Position numbers and translations under genes: made by a program. DNA of 14,341 bases, from contig CBDUQI010000154.1 in the NCBI GenBank assembly GCA_965369325.1, positions 1 through 14,341 on the forward strand. The letters run 5' to 3'. This document shows, piece by piece, positions 8,395 through 14,240 of the stretch. Numbering within the stretch: the stretch's first letter is position 1; each line of letters begins with the position of its first letter. The DNA is from CBDUQI01 sp965369325. GTDB lineage: Bacteria > Pseudomonadota > Gammaproteobacteria > Steroidobacterales > JBCBZW01. Under the pieces are notes generated by a model, which saw nothing but the letters and a program-made list of their open reading frames with translations, was not told the origin of the DNA and searched no databases.

Positions 8395-9366
8395 CTACAA
8401 CAAGGTATTAAACGAATCGCTGAATAGGCCACCCGCCGGGCGTTTTTTATGCATGGGATACGATGAGTTCCGATACCCATCGCCCTTGGGCAGCTCGATC
8501 CGGAGTTGCATCGGCGACTGTTGCCGGTAGATGCTCAGGCTCAACGTATCGCCCCCCTCATAGGTGCGCAGAATCTTAAGCGCGTGCGCCGAATTCTTCG
8601 GCTCACGCCCGTCAATGGCAACAATCACATCACCGTCCTCCAGCGCGATGGCATCATCCGCCGGCGCCCGCACCACCAGCAAACCGCGCTCAGTACCAAA
8701 GTACGCACCCAACGCAGGATTGAGCTCCACCAGCTCCATGTCGCCCCAGCGCGAGTGGAAATGGTCAAGCATGTACAGCTGCTTAAAGTCCTCACCGAAG
8801 TCGAAGGTAAAATCTTTGTCGCCAAAGGCAAAGGCCACGCGCGGGCTCAGTTTGTCCGCCACCACATCAACATAAGTACTGCGCGCATCGTCGCGCCGGT
8901 ACTCCACGCTGATCGCCTGGCCCGGCTCGATATCCTGCATAAACTCCAGGAGCTTCTTGGTCGGCGAGCTCTGGCCGTCTTCGCGCAGCCCAACACCATC
9001 CACGGACACCAACACATCCCCGCTGAGCAAGCCCGCCTGCTCGGCCGGCCCGCCAGGACTCACGCCGCCGATGATCACGCCCTCACCACTGTCCTCATCG
9101 TCTATCACGATGCCCAGCATGGCCCGCCGCGCGCCAAAACGAATACCCTGTACCAGCGTCATCGCACTTTCTATTGCCTGCTCGATACTGCTCTCATCAA
9201 TCCGCAAATCCGCCTCGGAAAGCCGCTCGGCCGCCTGCTCCAGACGATCGCGCGCCTGCTCCAGACGCTCCTGCCGGTCGGCATCGGACTGAGCCAGTGC
9301 TCTGGCTCCCAGGCTCGCGGCAATAACGGTCGCCAGAAGTACCAGCGGAAGGGTTACTTTTTGCAT
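8395..9366 (-). CDS. Exported protein with two PDZ domains and no protease domain
   Basis: A 323-residue protein, third in the ECF sigma/anti-sigma unit. I start it at the ATG at 9366, preceded by CGGAG at 8 nt. This gives a clear signal peptide (MQKVTLPLVLLATVIAASLGARALA, cleavage about 25). The longer open frame would bury that signal. A charged, probably coiled-coil helix follows (about 28-75, repeated RLEQAxxRLEQAxxRL pattern). Next come PDZ1 (about 82-170: MLGIVIDD, GVSPGGPAEQAGLLSGDVLVSVDG) and PDZ2 (about 215-292: GLLVVRAPADDAIALEDGDVIVAIDGREP). No Ser-His-Asp protease domain like that of DegS/DegQ and no zinc-protease HExxH is present. A periplasmic sensor, scaffold or effector of the sigma pathway is an inference; substrate or ligand is unknown. 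Confidence 0.88.
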   Translation of the reverse strand: MQKVTLPLVLLATVIAASLGARALAQSDADRQERLEQARDRLEQAAERLSEADLRIDESSIEQAIESAMTLVQGIRFGARRAMLGIVIDDEDSGEGVIIGGVSPGGPAEQAGLLSGDVLVSVDGVGLREDGQSSPTKKLLEFMQDIEPGQAISVEYRRDDARSTYVDVVADKLSPRVAFAFGDKDFTFDFGEDFKQLYMLDHFHSRWGDMELVELNPALGAYFGTERGLLVVRAPADDAIALEDGDVIVAIDGREPKNSAHALKILRTYEGGDTLSLSIYRQQSPMQLRIELPKGDGYRNSSYPMHKKRPAGGLFSDSFNTLL

Positions 9367-9380
9367 GTGAATATCTCCGT

Positions 9381-10178
9381 CTAAAACGCTGTCTGGCGCA
9401 CGCCGTTGTTGGCCCGCACATCCAGCAGCGTGTCCAACAGCTGCACGCGTTGTTGCCACATACCCAGTTGCTCATCCGCCGACAGGGGCTGTGCTCCCAT
9501 CGTCAGATGGTAATCCAGTTGCGCCAGCTCGCTTTCCAGCGCCTCAATGGTGCTGGCCGCGCGCACATTCACCACCGCCGGGCGATGGGTCGCGTGCAGC
9601 AGTTGCTCCAGCCGGCGCGAGCGTTCCTGCAGTTTCAGCTGATCCGATGAGACAGGCACCACCGCCCGAATCACCCCCGTCAACGCGGGGGGCGTGGCAC
9701 TGAAGGGCACCCCATCGCGCTGATTCTGATCCAAGGCCGCCACGGCCGGCGGCGCAGAGGGCGCCTCAATGCGCAGCGCGATCACGGCCAGCAGGGCGAC
9801 GATAGCCGCCAGACCCACCGCACTGGCCCGATGCAGCCAAGCCGCTTCCCGCGCACCGGCCATCTGAGGTGCGGCCACCGGTAACGGCAACACCTGAGCT
9901 GGCGCCGCCGTGCTCATCACACCGTCGCCGACCAACGTGCGCCCCCCCGAGAATGCCTCAGCACCCTGAACTCGTGCCTGAATGACGGCCCAACTGCTCG
10001 CAGGCGGGCGCATTTGCGGCAAGGACTGCAGCCGTGCCTGCACCATCTGCAGGCGGGCCAGCTCTTCGCTACAGCTGGAGCAACCTCGCACATGCCTGGC
10101 CACCTCCGGCGCCTCTGGCGCAAGTTCTGGCTCGGCCGACTCACGCAGACACAGCAACTGCTCTAGGCTTGCATGCAT
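9381..10178 (-). CDS. Zinc-finger transmembrane anti-sigma factor
   Basis: A 265-residue probable regulator that sequesters the adjacent ECF sigma factor. The cytoplasmic N-terminus has a ZAS-type motif, H29-x3-C33-x2-C36 in ARHVRGCSSCSEEL. A low-complexity Ala/Pro linker follows, then one membrane span at about residues 119-136 (SAVGLAAIVALLAVIALRI). The remaining 130 residues would be periplasmic. They include predicted helical, heptad-like stretches (DQLKLQERSRRLEQLL and the C-terminal WQQRVQLLDTLLDV). The ATG lies inside the end of the sigma gene in another frame (16-nt overlap), the usual sign of a coupled sigma/anti-sigma pair. The stop is 14 nt before the PDZ gene. The signal sensed is not apparent. 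Confidence 0.87.
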   Translation of the reverse strand: MHASLEQLLCLRESAEPELAPEAPEVARHVRGCSSCSEELARLQMVQARLQSLPQMRPPASSWAVIQARVQGAEAFSGGRTLVGDGVMSTAAPAQVLPLPVAAPQMAGAREAAWLHRASAVGLAAIVALLAVIALRIEAPSAPPAVAALDQNQRDGVPFSATPPALTGVIRAVVPVSSDQLKLQERSRRLEQLLHATHRPAVVNVRAASTIEALESELAQLDYHLTMGAQPLSADEQLGMWQQRVQLLDTLLDVRANNGVRQTAF

Positions 10179-10738
10179 TTGTCTGATCCATCCTTAGGTC
10201 CTAGCAGTTCGCGCAGACGTTTATGCGCCCGGGCCAGCTGCGATTTTGAAAAACTTGGCGTCTTATTCATCAACTCACCAATCTCTCGATGGGTATAGCC
10301 CTCTACATCGTACATCCACACCACCATGCGGGCGGCGGGCGAGAGCTGTGCAAATACCTCTTCCAGCGCGTTCAGCGCCTCGGTGGGGGCGGCACAGTTA
10401 TCACGTGTGGATATCTGCTCGGCCAGCAAACCCGGCTCGGTCGGGCGGGCATAACGATGCCACCCGGAGCGCAGATACATCAGGCACTTATTCATGGCGA
10501 TGCTGCGTATCCACGCCCCCAACGGCGCCTGGCCGCGAAAGCTGTCCAGGTGCCGGATAACCTCAACGAAGGTGTCCTGCAGCACCTCTTCGGCCTGATC
10601 CGGCCGGTTAAGCACCCGCCGCGCTAGTGAATACACGGGCGAGCTGAACGTCCGGTAGACAATCTCCTGCGCCTTGGAATCACCGCGGCGGGCGCGTTCC
10701 ACAATGGCATCGTCGAGTTTCTGGCTAAACAGGGACAT
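10163..10738 (-). CDS. ECF-family RNA polymerase sigma factor
   Basis: A 191-residue sigma-70 family protein with only regions 2 and 4. Region 2 spans about residues 15-92 (VYSLARRVLNRPDQAEEVLQDTFVEVIRHLDSF and GAWIRSIAMNKCLMYLRS). Region 4 spans about 122-178 (LEEVFAQLSPAARMVVWMYDVEGYTHREIGELM, then a SFSKSQLARAHKRLRELL recognition helix). It would direct transcription of a small stress or envelope regulon. It is first of three tightly packed genes with its likely anti-sigma factor and an exported PDZ protein. No clear Shine-Dalgarno precedes the ATG, and TATATT sits only 4 nt upstream, so the translation start is slightly uncertain. I cannot place it in a numbered ECF group by eye. Confidence 0.93.
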   Translation of the reverse strand: MSLFSQKLDDAIVERARRGDSKAQEIVYRTFSSPVYSLARRVLNRPDQAEEVLQDTFVEVIRHLDSFRGQAPLGAWIRSIAMNKCLMYLRSGWHRYARPTEPGLLAEQISTRDNCAAPTEALNALEEVFAQLSPAARMVVWMYDVEGYTHREIGELMNKTPSFSKSQLARAHKRLRELLGPKDGSDKCMQA

Positions 10739-10794
10739 CGCAAATATAGATGTGACAGCAGCACAAAGGGTCGCGTGAGCGGCCCTGTCGCGCG

Positions 10795-10823
10795 AATTTG
10801 CTGGACACAGGGCACCAGCAATT
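10795..10823. repeat. Inverted repeat between divergent ECF gene and tRNA-Leu
   Basis: AATTTGCTGG (10795-10804) and CCAGCAATT (10815-10823) form a near-perfect dyad (one extra T on the left) around a 10-nt spacer. It occupies most of the spacer of the candidate tRNA-Leu promoter and lies about 57 nt upstream of the ECF start. Half-sites one helical turn apart suit a dimeric DNA-binding protein. A hairpin in a transcript is the alternative. Confidence 0.5.
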
Positions 10824-10828
10824 GTAAC
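10798..10828 (+). promoter_or_regulatory. Candidate promoter for tRNA-Leu
   Basis: TTGCTG (10798-10803) and TGTAAC (10823-10828) could be -35 and -10 elements with a 19-nt spacer. The predicted start near 10835 is about 8 nt before the mature tRNA end. The stretch between is G/C-rich (ACGGAGCCCC), as expected of stringently controlled stable-RNA promoters. The fit to consensus is only partial. Confidence 0.35.
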
Positions 10829-10842
10829 TTACGGAGCCCCGT

Positions 10843-10929
10843 GCCGGGGTGGCGGAACTGGTAGACGCGCCGGATTCAAAATCCGGTTCTGGCAACAGAG
10901 TGAGAGTTCGAGTCTCTCCCTCGGCACCA
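10843..10929 (+). tRNA. tRNA-Leu(CAA)
   Basis: An 87-nt class II tRNA with encoded CCA. The acceptor arms GCCGGGG and CCTCGGC pair over 7 bp with one G-U. The anticodon stem CCGGA/TCCGG encloses the loop TTCAAAA, giving anticodon CAA, which reads UUG. A long variable arm follows (TTCTGGCAACAGAG region). The T-arm GAGAG-TTCGAGT-CTCTC carries the universal TTCGA motif. The D-arm contains GGTAGACGC, typical of bacterial tRNA-Leu. No integrase or attachment-site duplicate is seen next to it. No strong terminator follows, so the Nudix gene 82 nt downstream may share its transcript. Confidence 0.97.
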
Positions 10930-11011
10930 ACCTTTTAACGTCACCGGCGTACCCGGCGGCGGACATCCCTTGAGCGTCCAATGCCTTCGGCTTCGCTGTG
11001 AGTTTCGTTAA

Positions 11012-11566
11012 ATGAATTTCTGTAGCCAGTGCGGCGAACGGGTCGCCACGAAAGTCCCCCCAGGTGACAATCGCGAGCGCTTTGTATGCGATCACTGCGG
11101 CACCATTCATTATGAAAATCCGCGCAATGTCGTGGGCTGCATCTGCGAGTGGCAGGGCAAAATCCTGTTGTGCCGACGCTCCATCGAGCCGCGCTCCGGC
11201 TATTGGACCGCGCCCGCCGGTTTTATGGAAAACGGCGAGACGGTCGAGGACGGGGCCATGCGGGAGGTTCGCGAGGAGGCGATGGCGGAGGTCGATTTGG
11301 GTACGATGCTGGCTGTGGTGAACGTGCCACACGTGAACCAGGTGCACATCATGTTCCGCGCTACCTTGATAGAGGGCCGGTTCGGGGCGGGCGAGGAGAC
11401 GCTTGAGGCTGAGCTATTTGCTCCCCAAGACATCCCGTGGGAGGAGATCGCTTTTCCGAGTGTGACCTACTCACTTAAACGGTACCTGCAGGACCGGAAA
11501 AGCGGCCATAACGGCTTGCACATTACCCGCGTGCCCCGGTTGCGGCGCCCAGGCAAGTCGGGCTGA
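11012..11566 (+). CDS. Nudix hydrolase with N-terminal zinc ribbon
   Basis: A 184-residue pyrophosphohydrolase of the Nudix superfamily. The N-terminus has a four-cysteine zinc ribbon (C4, C7, C26, C29; FCSQCGE and FVCDHCG). This is followed by YENPRNVVGCICEWQGKILLCRRSIEPRSGYWTAPAG, as in the Nudix_N_2 zinc-ribbon group. The Nudix box runs from G70 through E76 to REVREEAMAEV (84-94). The usual Gly of the EExGU end is Met91 here. It lacks the SQPWPFP motif of NudC, so I do not call it an NADH/NAD-cap pyrophosphatase. ADP-ribose or a related nucleotide sugar is a guess. No strong ribosome binding site is visible, but MNFCSQCG fits the family start. Confidence 0.9.
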   Translation: MNFCSQCGERVATKVPPGDNRERFVCDHCGTIHYENPRNVVGCICEWQGKILLCRRSIEPRSGYWTAPAGFMENGETVEDGAMREVREEAMAEVDLGTMLAVVNVPHVNQVHIMFRATLIEGRFGAGEETLEAELFAPQDIPWEEIAFPSVTYSLKRYLQDRKSGHNGLHITRVPRLRRPGKSG

Positions 11567-11595
11567 ATCGCGCTGCCCCAGGCTGTTACCTATGG

Positions 11596-11601
11596 CACAA
11601 T
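11596..11601 (+). promoter_or_regulatory. Possible -10 element for fdxA
   Basis: CACAAT preceded by TATGG lies 31 nt before the fdxA ATG, in the 66-nt gap after the Nudix gene. A start near 11608 would give a leader of about 25 nt containing the GGGAG ribosome binding site (11622-11626). No convincing -35 is visible, so fdxA could equally be read from upstream. Confidence 0.3.
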
Positions 11602-11632
11602 AGCGCCGACGAATTATTGTTGGGAGCGCCGA

Positions 11633-11959
11633 ATGACGTTCATAGTTACCGAGTCCTGCATCAAGTGCAAGTACACGGATTGTGTTGAAGTCTGCCCCGT
11701 GGATTGCTTTCACGAGGGCCCGAATTTTTTGGTCATCGACCCGGAAGAATGCATCGACTGCACGCTTTGCGAACCGGAGTGCCCGGTCGAGGCTATTTAC
11801 TCCGAAGATGAAATTCCTGAAGGCCAGGAGGAATTTCTGCAGATTAACGCCGAACTCTCGCTTAAATGGCCAGTGATAACAGAGATGAAAGATGCTCCGC
11901 CAGATGCCGCCGAGTGGGAGAAGGTGACCGACAAGCGCGAGCACCTGGATCGCAGTTGA
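11633..11959 (+). CDS. fdxA: 7Fe ferredoxin FdxA ([3Fe-4S][4Fe-4S])
   Basis: A 108-residue cytoplasmic electron carrier. It is nearly superimposable on Azotobacter vinelandii ferredoxin I: TESCIKCKYTDCVEVCPVDCF followed by EECIDCTLCEPECPVEAIYSEDE. By analogy, C9, C17 and C50 bind the [3Fe-4S] cluster and C21, C40, C43 and C46 the [4Fe-4S] cluster. C12 and C25 are also conserved in the family. The C-terminal tail (FLQINAELSLKWPVITEMKD) is the usual extension. GGGAG about 6 nt upstream supports the start. In pseudomonads fdxA usually sits near mutS; here its neighbour is a Nudix gene. The redox partner is unknown. A strong terminator follows. Confidence 0.97.
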   Translation: MTFIVTESCIKCKYTDCVEVCPVDCFHEGPNFLVIDPEECIDCTLCEPECPVEAIYSEDEIPEGQEEFLQINAELSLKWPVITEMKDAPPDAAEWEKVTDKREHLDRS

Positions 11960-12007
11960 ACTGACTCCGCCCATCTCTCGCATCCGATCGGGCGGCGCAG
12001 CACTGAT

Positions 12008-12038
12008 AAAAAAACGGCGCCAGTGGCGCCGTTTTTTT
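12008..12038. terminator. Bidirectional intrinsic terminator between fdxA and dsbC
   Basis: A7 plus CGGCGCC (12008-12021), loop AGT, then GGCGCCG plus T7 (12025-12038). The arms are perfectly complementary, with T-runs when read from either strand. It lies 49 nt past the fdxA stop and 24 nt past the dsbC stop, so it ends both convergent units. Confidence 0.95.
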
Positions 12039-12061
12039 ATCGTTGGAAAAACTGCCAGGTA

Positions 12062-12838
12062 TCAGCGAGCACCGCCGCCCGACGGCACCTCTGTCTGCAA
12101 ACGACTGAGCAGATTGTTCGCCGGCAGGTAACCCGCAATCAGAGTGCCGTTCTGAGTGACAATGGCGGGCGTGCCGCGCAGGCCCACACTCTGGCCCAGT
12201 TCCCAATGCTCACTTACTGGCGTGGTCCCACAGACGCTGGCGACCGGCGGCGCCGAATCAGCGCCGGACTTAGCGGCTGTCAGGGCGGCCTGGCGGTCAT
12301 CCGCACACCACACCCCTTCAGCTTTTTTCCATGAATCGCTGCCTGGGCCGCTGCGCGGGTAGAAGACATAGTTCACTTTGATGCCCACAGCGTTGTACTG
12401 CGCCATCTCACGATGGAGCTTGCGGCAATAGCCGCAATCGATATCCGTGAACACGGTGACCTCGTGCTTCACGTCTTTCGCGTTCGCCGGGCCGAATGAG
12501 ATGGTGTTCTCGCCGACACCTCTCATCAATTCCGAGCGCGCGACGCTGCGGCGAGTTTCGGTCAGATTGACGTTGGTATTCAGGTCGTACAGGTCGCCCC
12601 GGATGAGGTAGCGCCCTTCGTTGTCCACGTACGCGATATTTGAGCCCAGCGAAATCTCGTACACACCGTTGATCGGCGTGCTCTTGATGTCCTTGGCATC
12701 CACGCCTGGGAGCTTCTGTGCGATCGCATCCTTGGCGTCATCACCGGCGAACGCAGGCGTGATCGCCGCGCTGGCCAGGCCGATCAGACCGGCCAGGCTG
12801 GCAGCCTTGGCGATCTGCAAAAATAGTTTATTGGTCAT
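12062..12838 (-). CDS. dsbC: Thiol:disulfide interchange protein DsbC
   Basis: A 258-residue periplasmic protein that isomerises wrong disulfide bonds as a V-shaped dimer and is kept reduced by DsbD. The signal peptide (residues 1-31, ...ITPAFA before GDDAKDAI) is clear. The N-terminal dimerisation domain (about 32-95) contains INGVYEISLGSNIAYVDNEGRYLIRGDLYDL. The thioredoxin-like domain carries the active site VFTDIDCGYCRKLH (C135 and C138) and the cis-proline loop RGTPAIV (P224). C178 and C203 probably form the structural disulfide seen in E. coli DsbC. Length is slightly above E. coli (236 with signal). It lies downstream of xerD, as in Pseudomonas, but here a terminator and a separate promoter lie between. 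Confidence 0.96.
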   Translation of the reverse strand: MTNKLFLQIAKAASLAGLIGLASAAITPAFAGDDAKDAIAQKLPGVDAKDIKSTPINGVYEISLGSNIAYVDNEGRYLIRGDLYDLNTNVNLTETRRSVARSELMRGVGENTISFGPANAKDVKHEVTVFTDIDCGYCRKLHREMAQYNAVGIKVNYVFYPRSGPGSDSWKKAEGVWCADDRQAALTAAKSGADSAPPVASVCGTTPVSEHWELGQSVGLRGTPAIVTQNGTLIAGYLPANNLLSRLQTEVPSGGGAR

Positions 12839-12963
12839 AGTCTATGTTCTCTGAATTACGCTTGAACTATCCGTGCTGTCTAGCGACGTTGTACCTGCTG
12901 ATTAGGACCGTCACCTTGCGGCTTGGTTCAGCCCCGGGAGGGGTTTATACCCGCGAATCGCGC

Positions 12964-12972
12964 ATTGTAGCA
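12964..12972 (-). promoter_or_regulatory. Extended -10 promoter element for dsbC
   Basis: The minus strand reads TGCTACAAT: a TG dinucleotide one base ahead of TACAAT, five of six matches to the sigma-70 -10. No good -35 is seen at standard spacing (TTGTTG is only 14 nt away), which extended -10 promoters tolerate. The predicted start is near 12957, giving a leader of about 119 nt before dsbC. Confidence 0.6.
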
Positions 12973-13130
12973 GAACGAATCTTCAACAAATGTTACCGCA
13001 GGTGCGAATTATCGGCCTGATCGCCGTTGCCCGGTGGCTGGCAAGTCTGCTCCCCGGTAACGGGGGGCATCATCTAGGATTCGTCCTGCTCCACACCAGA
13101 GCGCTTGGCGGGCTCGCCTTCCACCCAAGA

Positions 13131-13167
13131 AAAAACCGCCGAACGATCAGTACGTTCGGCGGTTTTT
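13131..13167 (-). terminator. Intrinsic terminator of xerD
   Basis: AAAAACCGCCGAACG (13131-13145) pairs with CGTTCGGCGGTTTTT (13153-13167) around a 7-nt loop, a 15-bp stem including the A/T base. Read on the minus strand it ends in a T6 tract, 23 nt past the xerD stop. It separates xerD from dsbC transcription. It would also function on the plus strand, but no plus-strand gene leads into it. Confidence 0.92.
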
Positions 13168-13190
13168 GAGCTTAGTCCGGGGATTCCGGA

Positions 13191-14150
13191 TCACCCGCGG
13201 GGGTGATGCTCCCCGTGGATGTCCTTCAACCGCTCACGCGCCACATGGGTATAGATCTGGGTGGTCGACAAATCGCTATGGCCCAGCAACATCTGCACAA
13301 CCCTAAGATCAGCTCCGTGATTCAGCAAATGAGTCGCGAAGGCATGGCGTAGCGTGTGGGGCGAGAGGTCTTTCTCCACCCCAGCCGCCCGAGCGTAGCG
13401 CTTGATGATGTGCCAGAACGCCTGGCGCGTCATGCGGTCGCCGCGACGGGTGGGGAATAGGTACTCTGTCTGACGCTCCAGCAGAATTTCCATGCGGGCA
13501 CCGTCAATAAAGCGCTTGAGCCACTCTCGCGACTCCTCGCCGAGCGGAATCAGCCGCTCGCGATCACCTTTACCCTTAATCCGCACCACGCCCTGATTCA
13601 GATTCACCTCGCCGTAGCGCAGGTTGATTAACTCTGTCACTCGCAGGCCAGTCGCGTATAACACCTCAAGCATAGTGCGATCGCGACATCCAAGCGCGTC
13701 TGAAGTATTCGGCGCATTCAACAGCGCCTCGACTTCAGCTTCACTTAGTGACTTGGGCAAGGTACGACCAATCTTAGGCATCTGAATACGAGCCGTGGGG
13801 TCGTCGCTCAACTTATCTTCGCGCACCATGTAGCGGTAGAACCGCCGGAAGCTTGAAAGCTGGCGCGCCGTGGAGCGGGGTCGTGCACCGCCCTCAACAC
13901 GCCACGCGATGAACTCCACCAGGTTCTCCCGGGAGGCTTCCACCAAATCCAGTTCTTTATCGGCCATCCATCGGGCTAAAGACATTAAATCTGCGCGATA
14001 GGCAGACAACGTATTTTTGGACAAACCGCGCTCGGCCCAAATCGCATCCAGGAAGTGGTCGATGGTGGATTCGGCCACCTCCACTCTCCCGCTGCTCTCC
14101 GGGGTTGGCTCTTCGTTCTGCCTTGGCATTAGGGCACTCACAGGCTCCAC
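13191..14150 (-). CDS. xerD: Site-specific tyrosine recombinase XerD
   Basis: A 319-residue recombinase that, with XerC, resolves chromosome dimers at dif during division under FtsK control. The N-terminal core-binding domain (about 25-110) is followed by the catalytic domain with all conserved residues. R170 is in YATGLRVTE, K194 in IKGKGDRERL, H265 and R268 in SPHTLRHAFATHLLNHGADLR, H291 in LLGHSDLS, and nucleophile Y300 in TTQIYTH. The tail LKDIHGEHHPRG matches XerD rather than XerC. The frame begins with GTG at 14150, after the weak GATGGAAAA. The ATG at 14129, with GTGAG upstream, is an equally good start (312 residues; E. coli XerD has 298). It has its own terminator. A bulged inverted repeat lies 55 nt upstream. 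Confidence 0.96.
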   Translation of the reverse strand: MEPVSALMPRQNEEPTPESSGRVEVAESTIDHFLDAIWAERGLSKNTLSAYRADLMSLARWMADKELDLVEASRENLVEFIAWRVEGGARPRSTARQLSSFRRFYRYMVREDKLSDDPTARIQMPKIGRTLPKSLSEAEVEALLNAPNTSDALGCRDRTMLEVLYATGLRVTELINLRYGEVNLNQGVVRIKGKGDRERLIPLGEESREWLKRFIDGARMEILLERQTEYLFPTRRGDRMTRQAFWHIIKRYARAAGVEKDLSPHTLRHAFATHLLNHGADLRVVQMLLGHSDLSTTQIYTHVARERLKDIHGEHHPRG

Positions 14151-14204
14151 TTTTCCATCTCAGGCTTCCTTAAACACGCAGTCCAGCGTTACCAGACGGG
14201 GCGT

Positions 14205-14240
14205 GCTAGTATCCAGGCCGGCTGGTCATGCCTGGCTAGC
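14205..14240. repeat. Bulged inverted repeat upstream of xerD
   Basis: GCTAG (14205-14209), TAT, CCAGGC (14213-14218), an 11-nt loop, then GCCTGG (14230-14235) and CTAGC (14236-14240). This makes 11 base pairs broken by a 3-nt bulge. No T-run follows on either strand, so it is not an intrinsic terminator. It sits 55-90 nt ahead of the xerD start and could be an operator or a leader hairpin. Confidence 0.5.

Larger units (their letters stand above)
12839..13190 (-). other. 352-nt non-coding stretch between xerD and dsbC
   Basis: No convincing gene is seen here. In minus-strand order it holds the xerD terminator (13131-13167), about 160 nt with a small CCCCG/CGGGG hairpin (13052-13065), the extended -10 for dsbC (12964-12969) and the dsbC leader of about 119 nt. 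The leader has several short dyads: GGGT/ACCC and CCCC/GGGG (about 12931-12954), and GCTGA/TCAGC enclosing GCCG/CGGT (12897-12932). I recognise no known riboswitch consensus in it. Confidence 0.5.

Noticed and set aside
8506..9384. 292-codon plus-strand open frame
   Set aside because: It is fully antisense to the PDZ-protein gene and shows no recognisable motif or ribosome binding site.
10843..11011. tRNA-Leu as an integration site for a genomic island
   Set aside because: No duplicate of the tRNA 3' end and no adjacent integrase are seen. XerD at 13191-14150 has all the marks of the chromosomal dimer-resolution enzyme.
10829..11347. 172-codon minus-strand open frame over tRNA-Leu and the Nudix gene
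   Set aside because: It runs through a perfect tRNA gene and antisense to the Nudix zinc ribbon and Nudix box, so coding is very unlikely. The peptide VPRERLELSLCCQNRILNP is a familiar false translation of tRNA-Leu sequence.
11471..11983. 170-codon minus-strand open frame
   Set aside because: It is antisense to fdxA and the end of the Nudix gene. fdxA is unmistakable, and this frame crosses its terminator side without any start signal.
13052..13065. CCCCG/CGGGG hairpin as a terminator
   Set aside because: Only 5 bp with a 4-nt loop and no T-run on either strand; a strong terminator for xerD already lies at 13131-13167.
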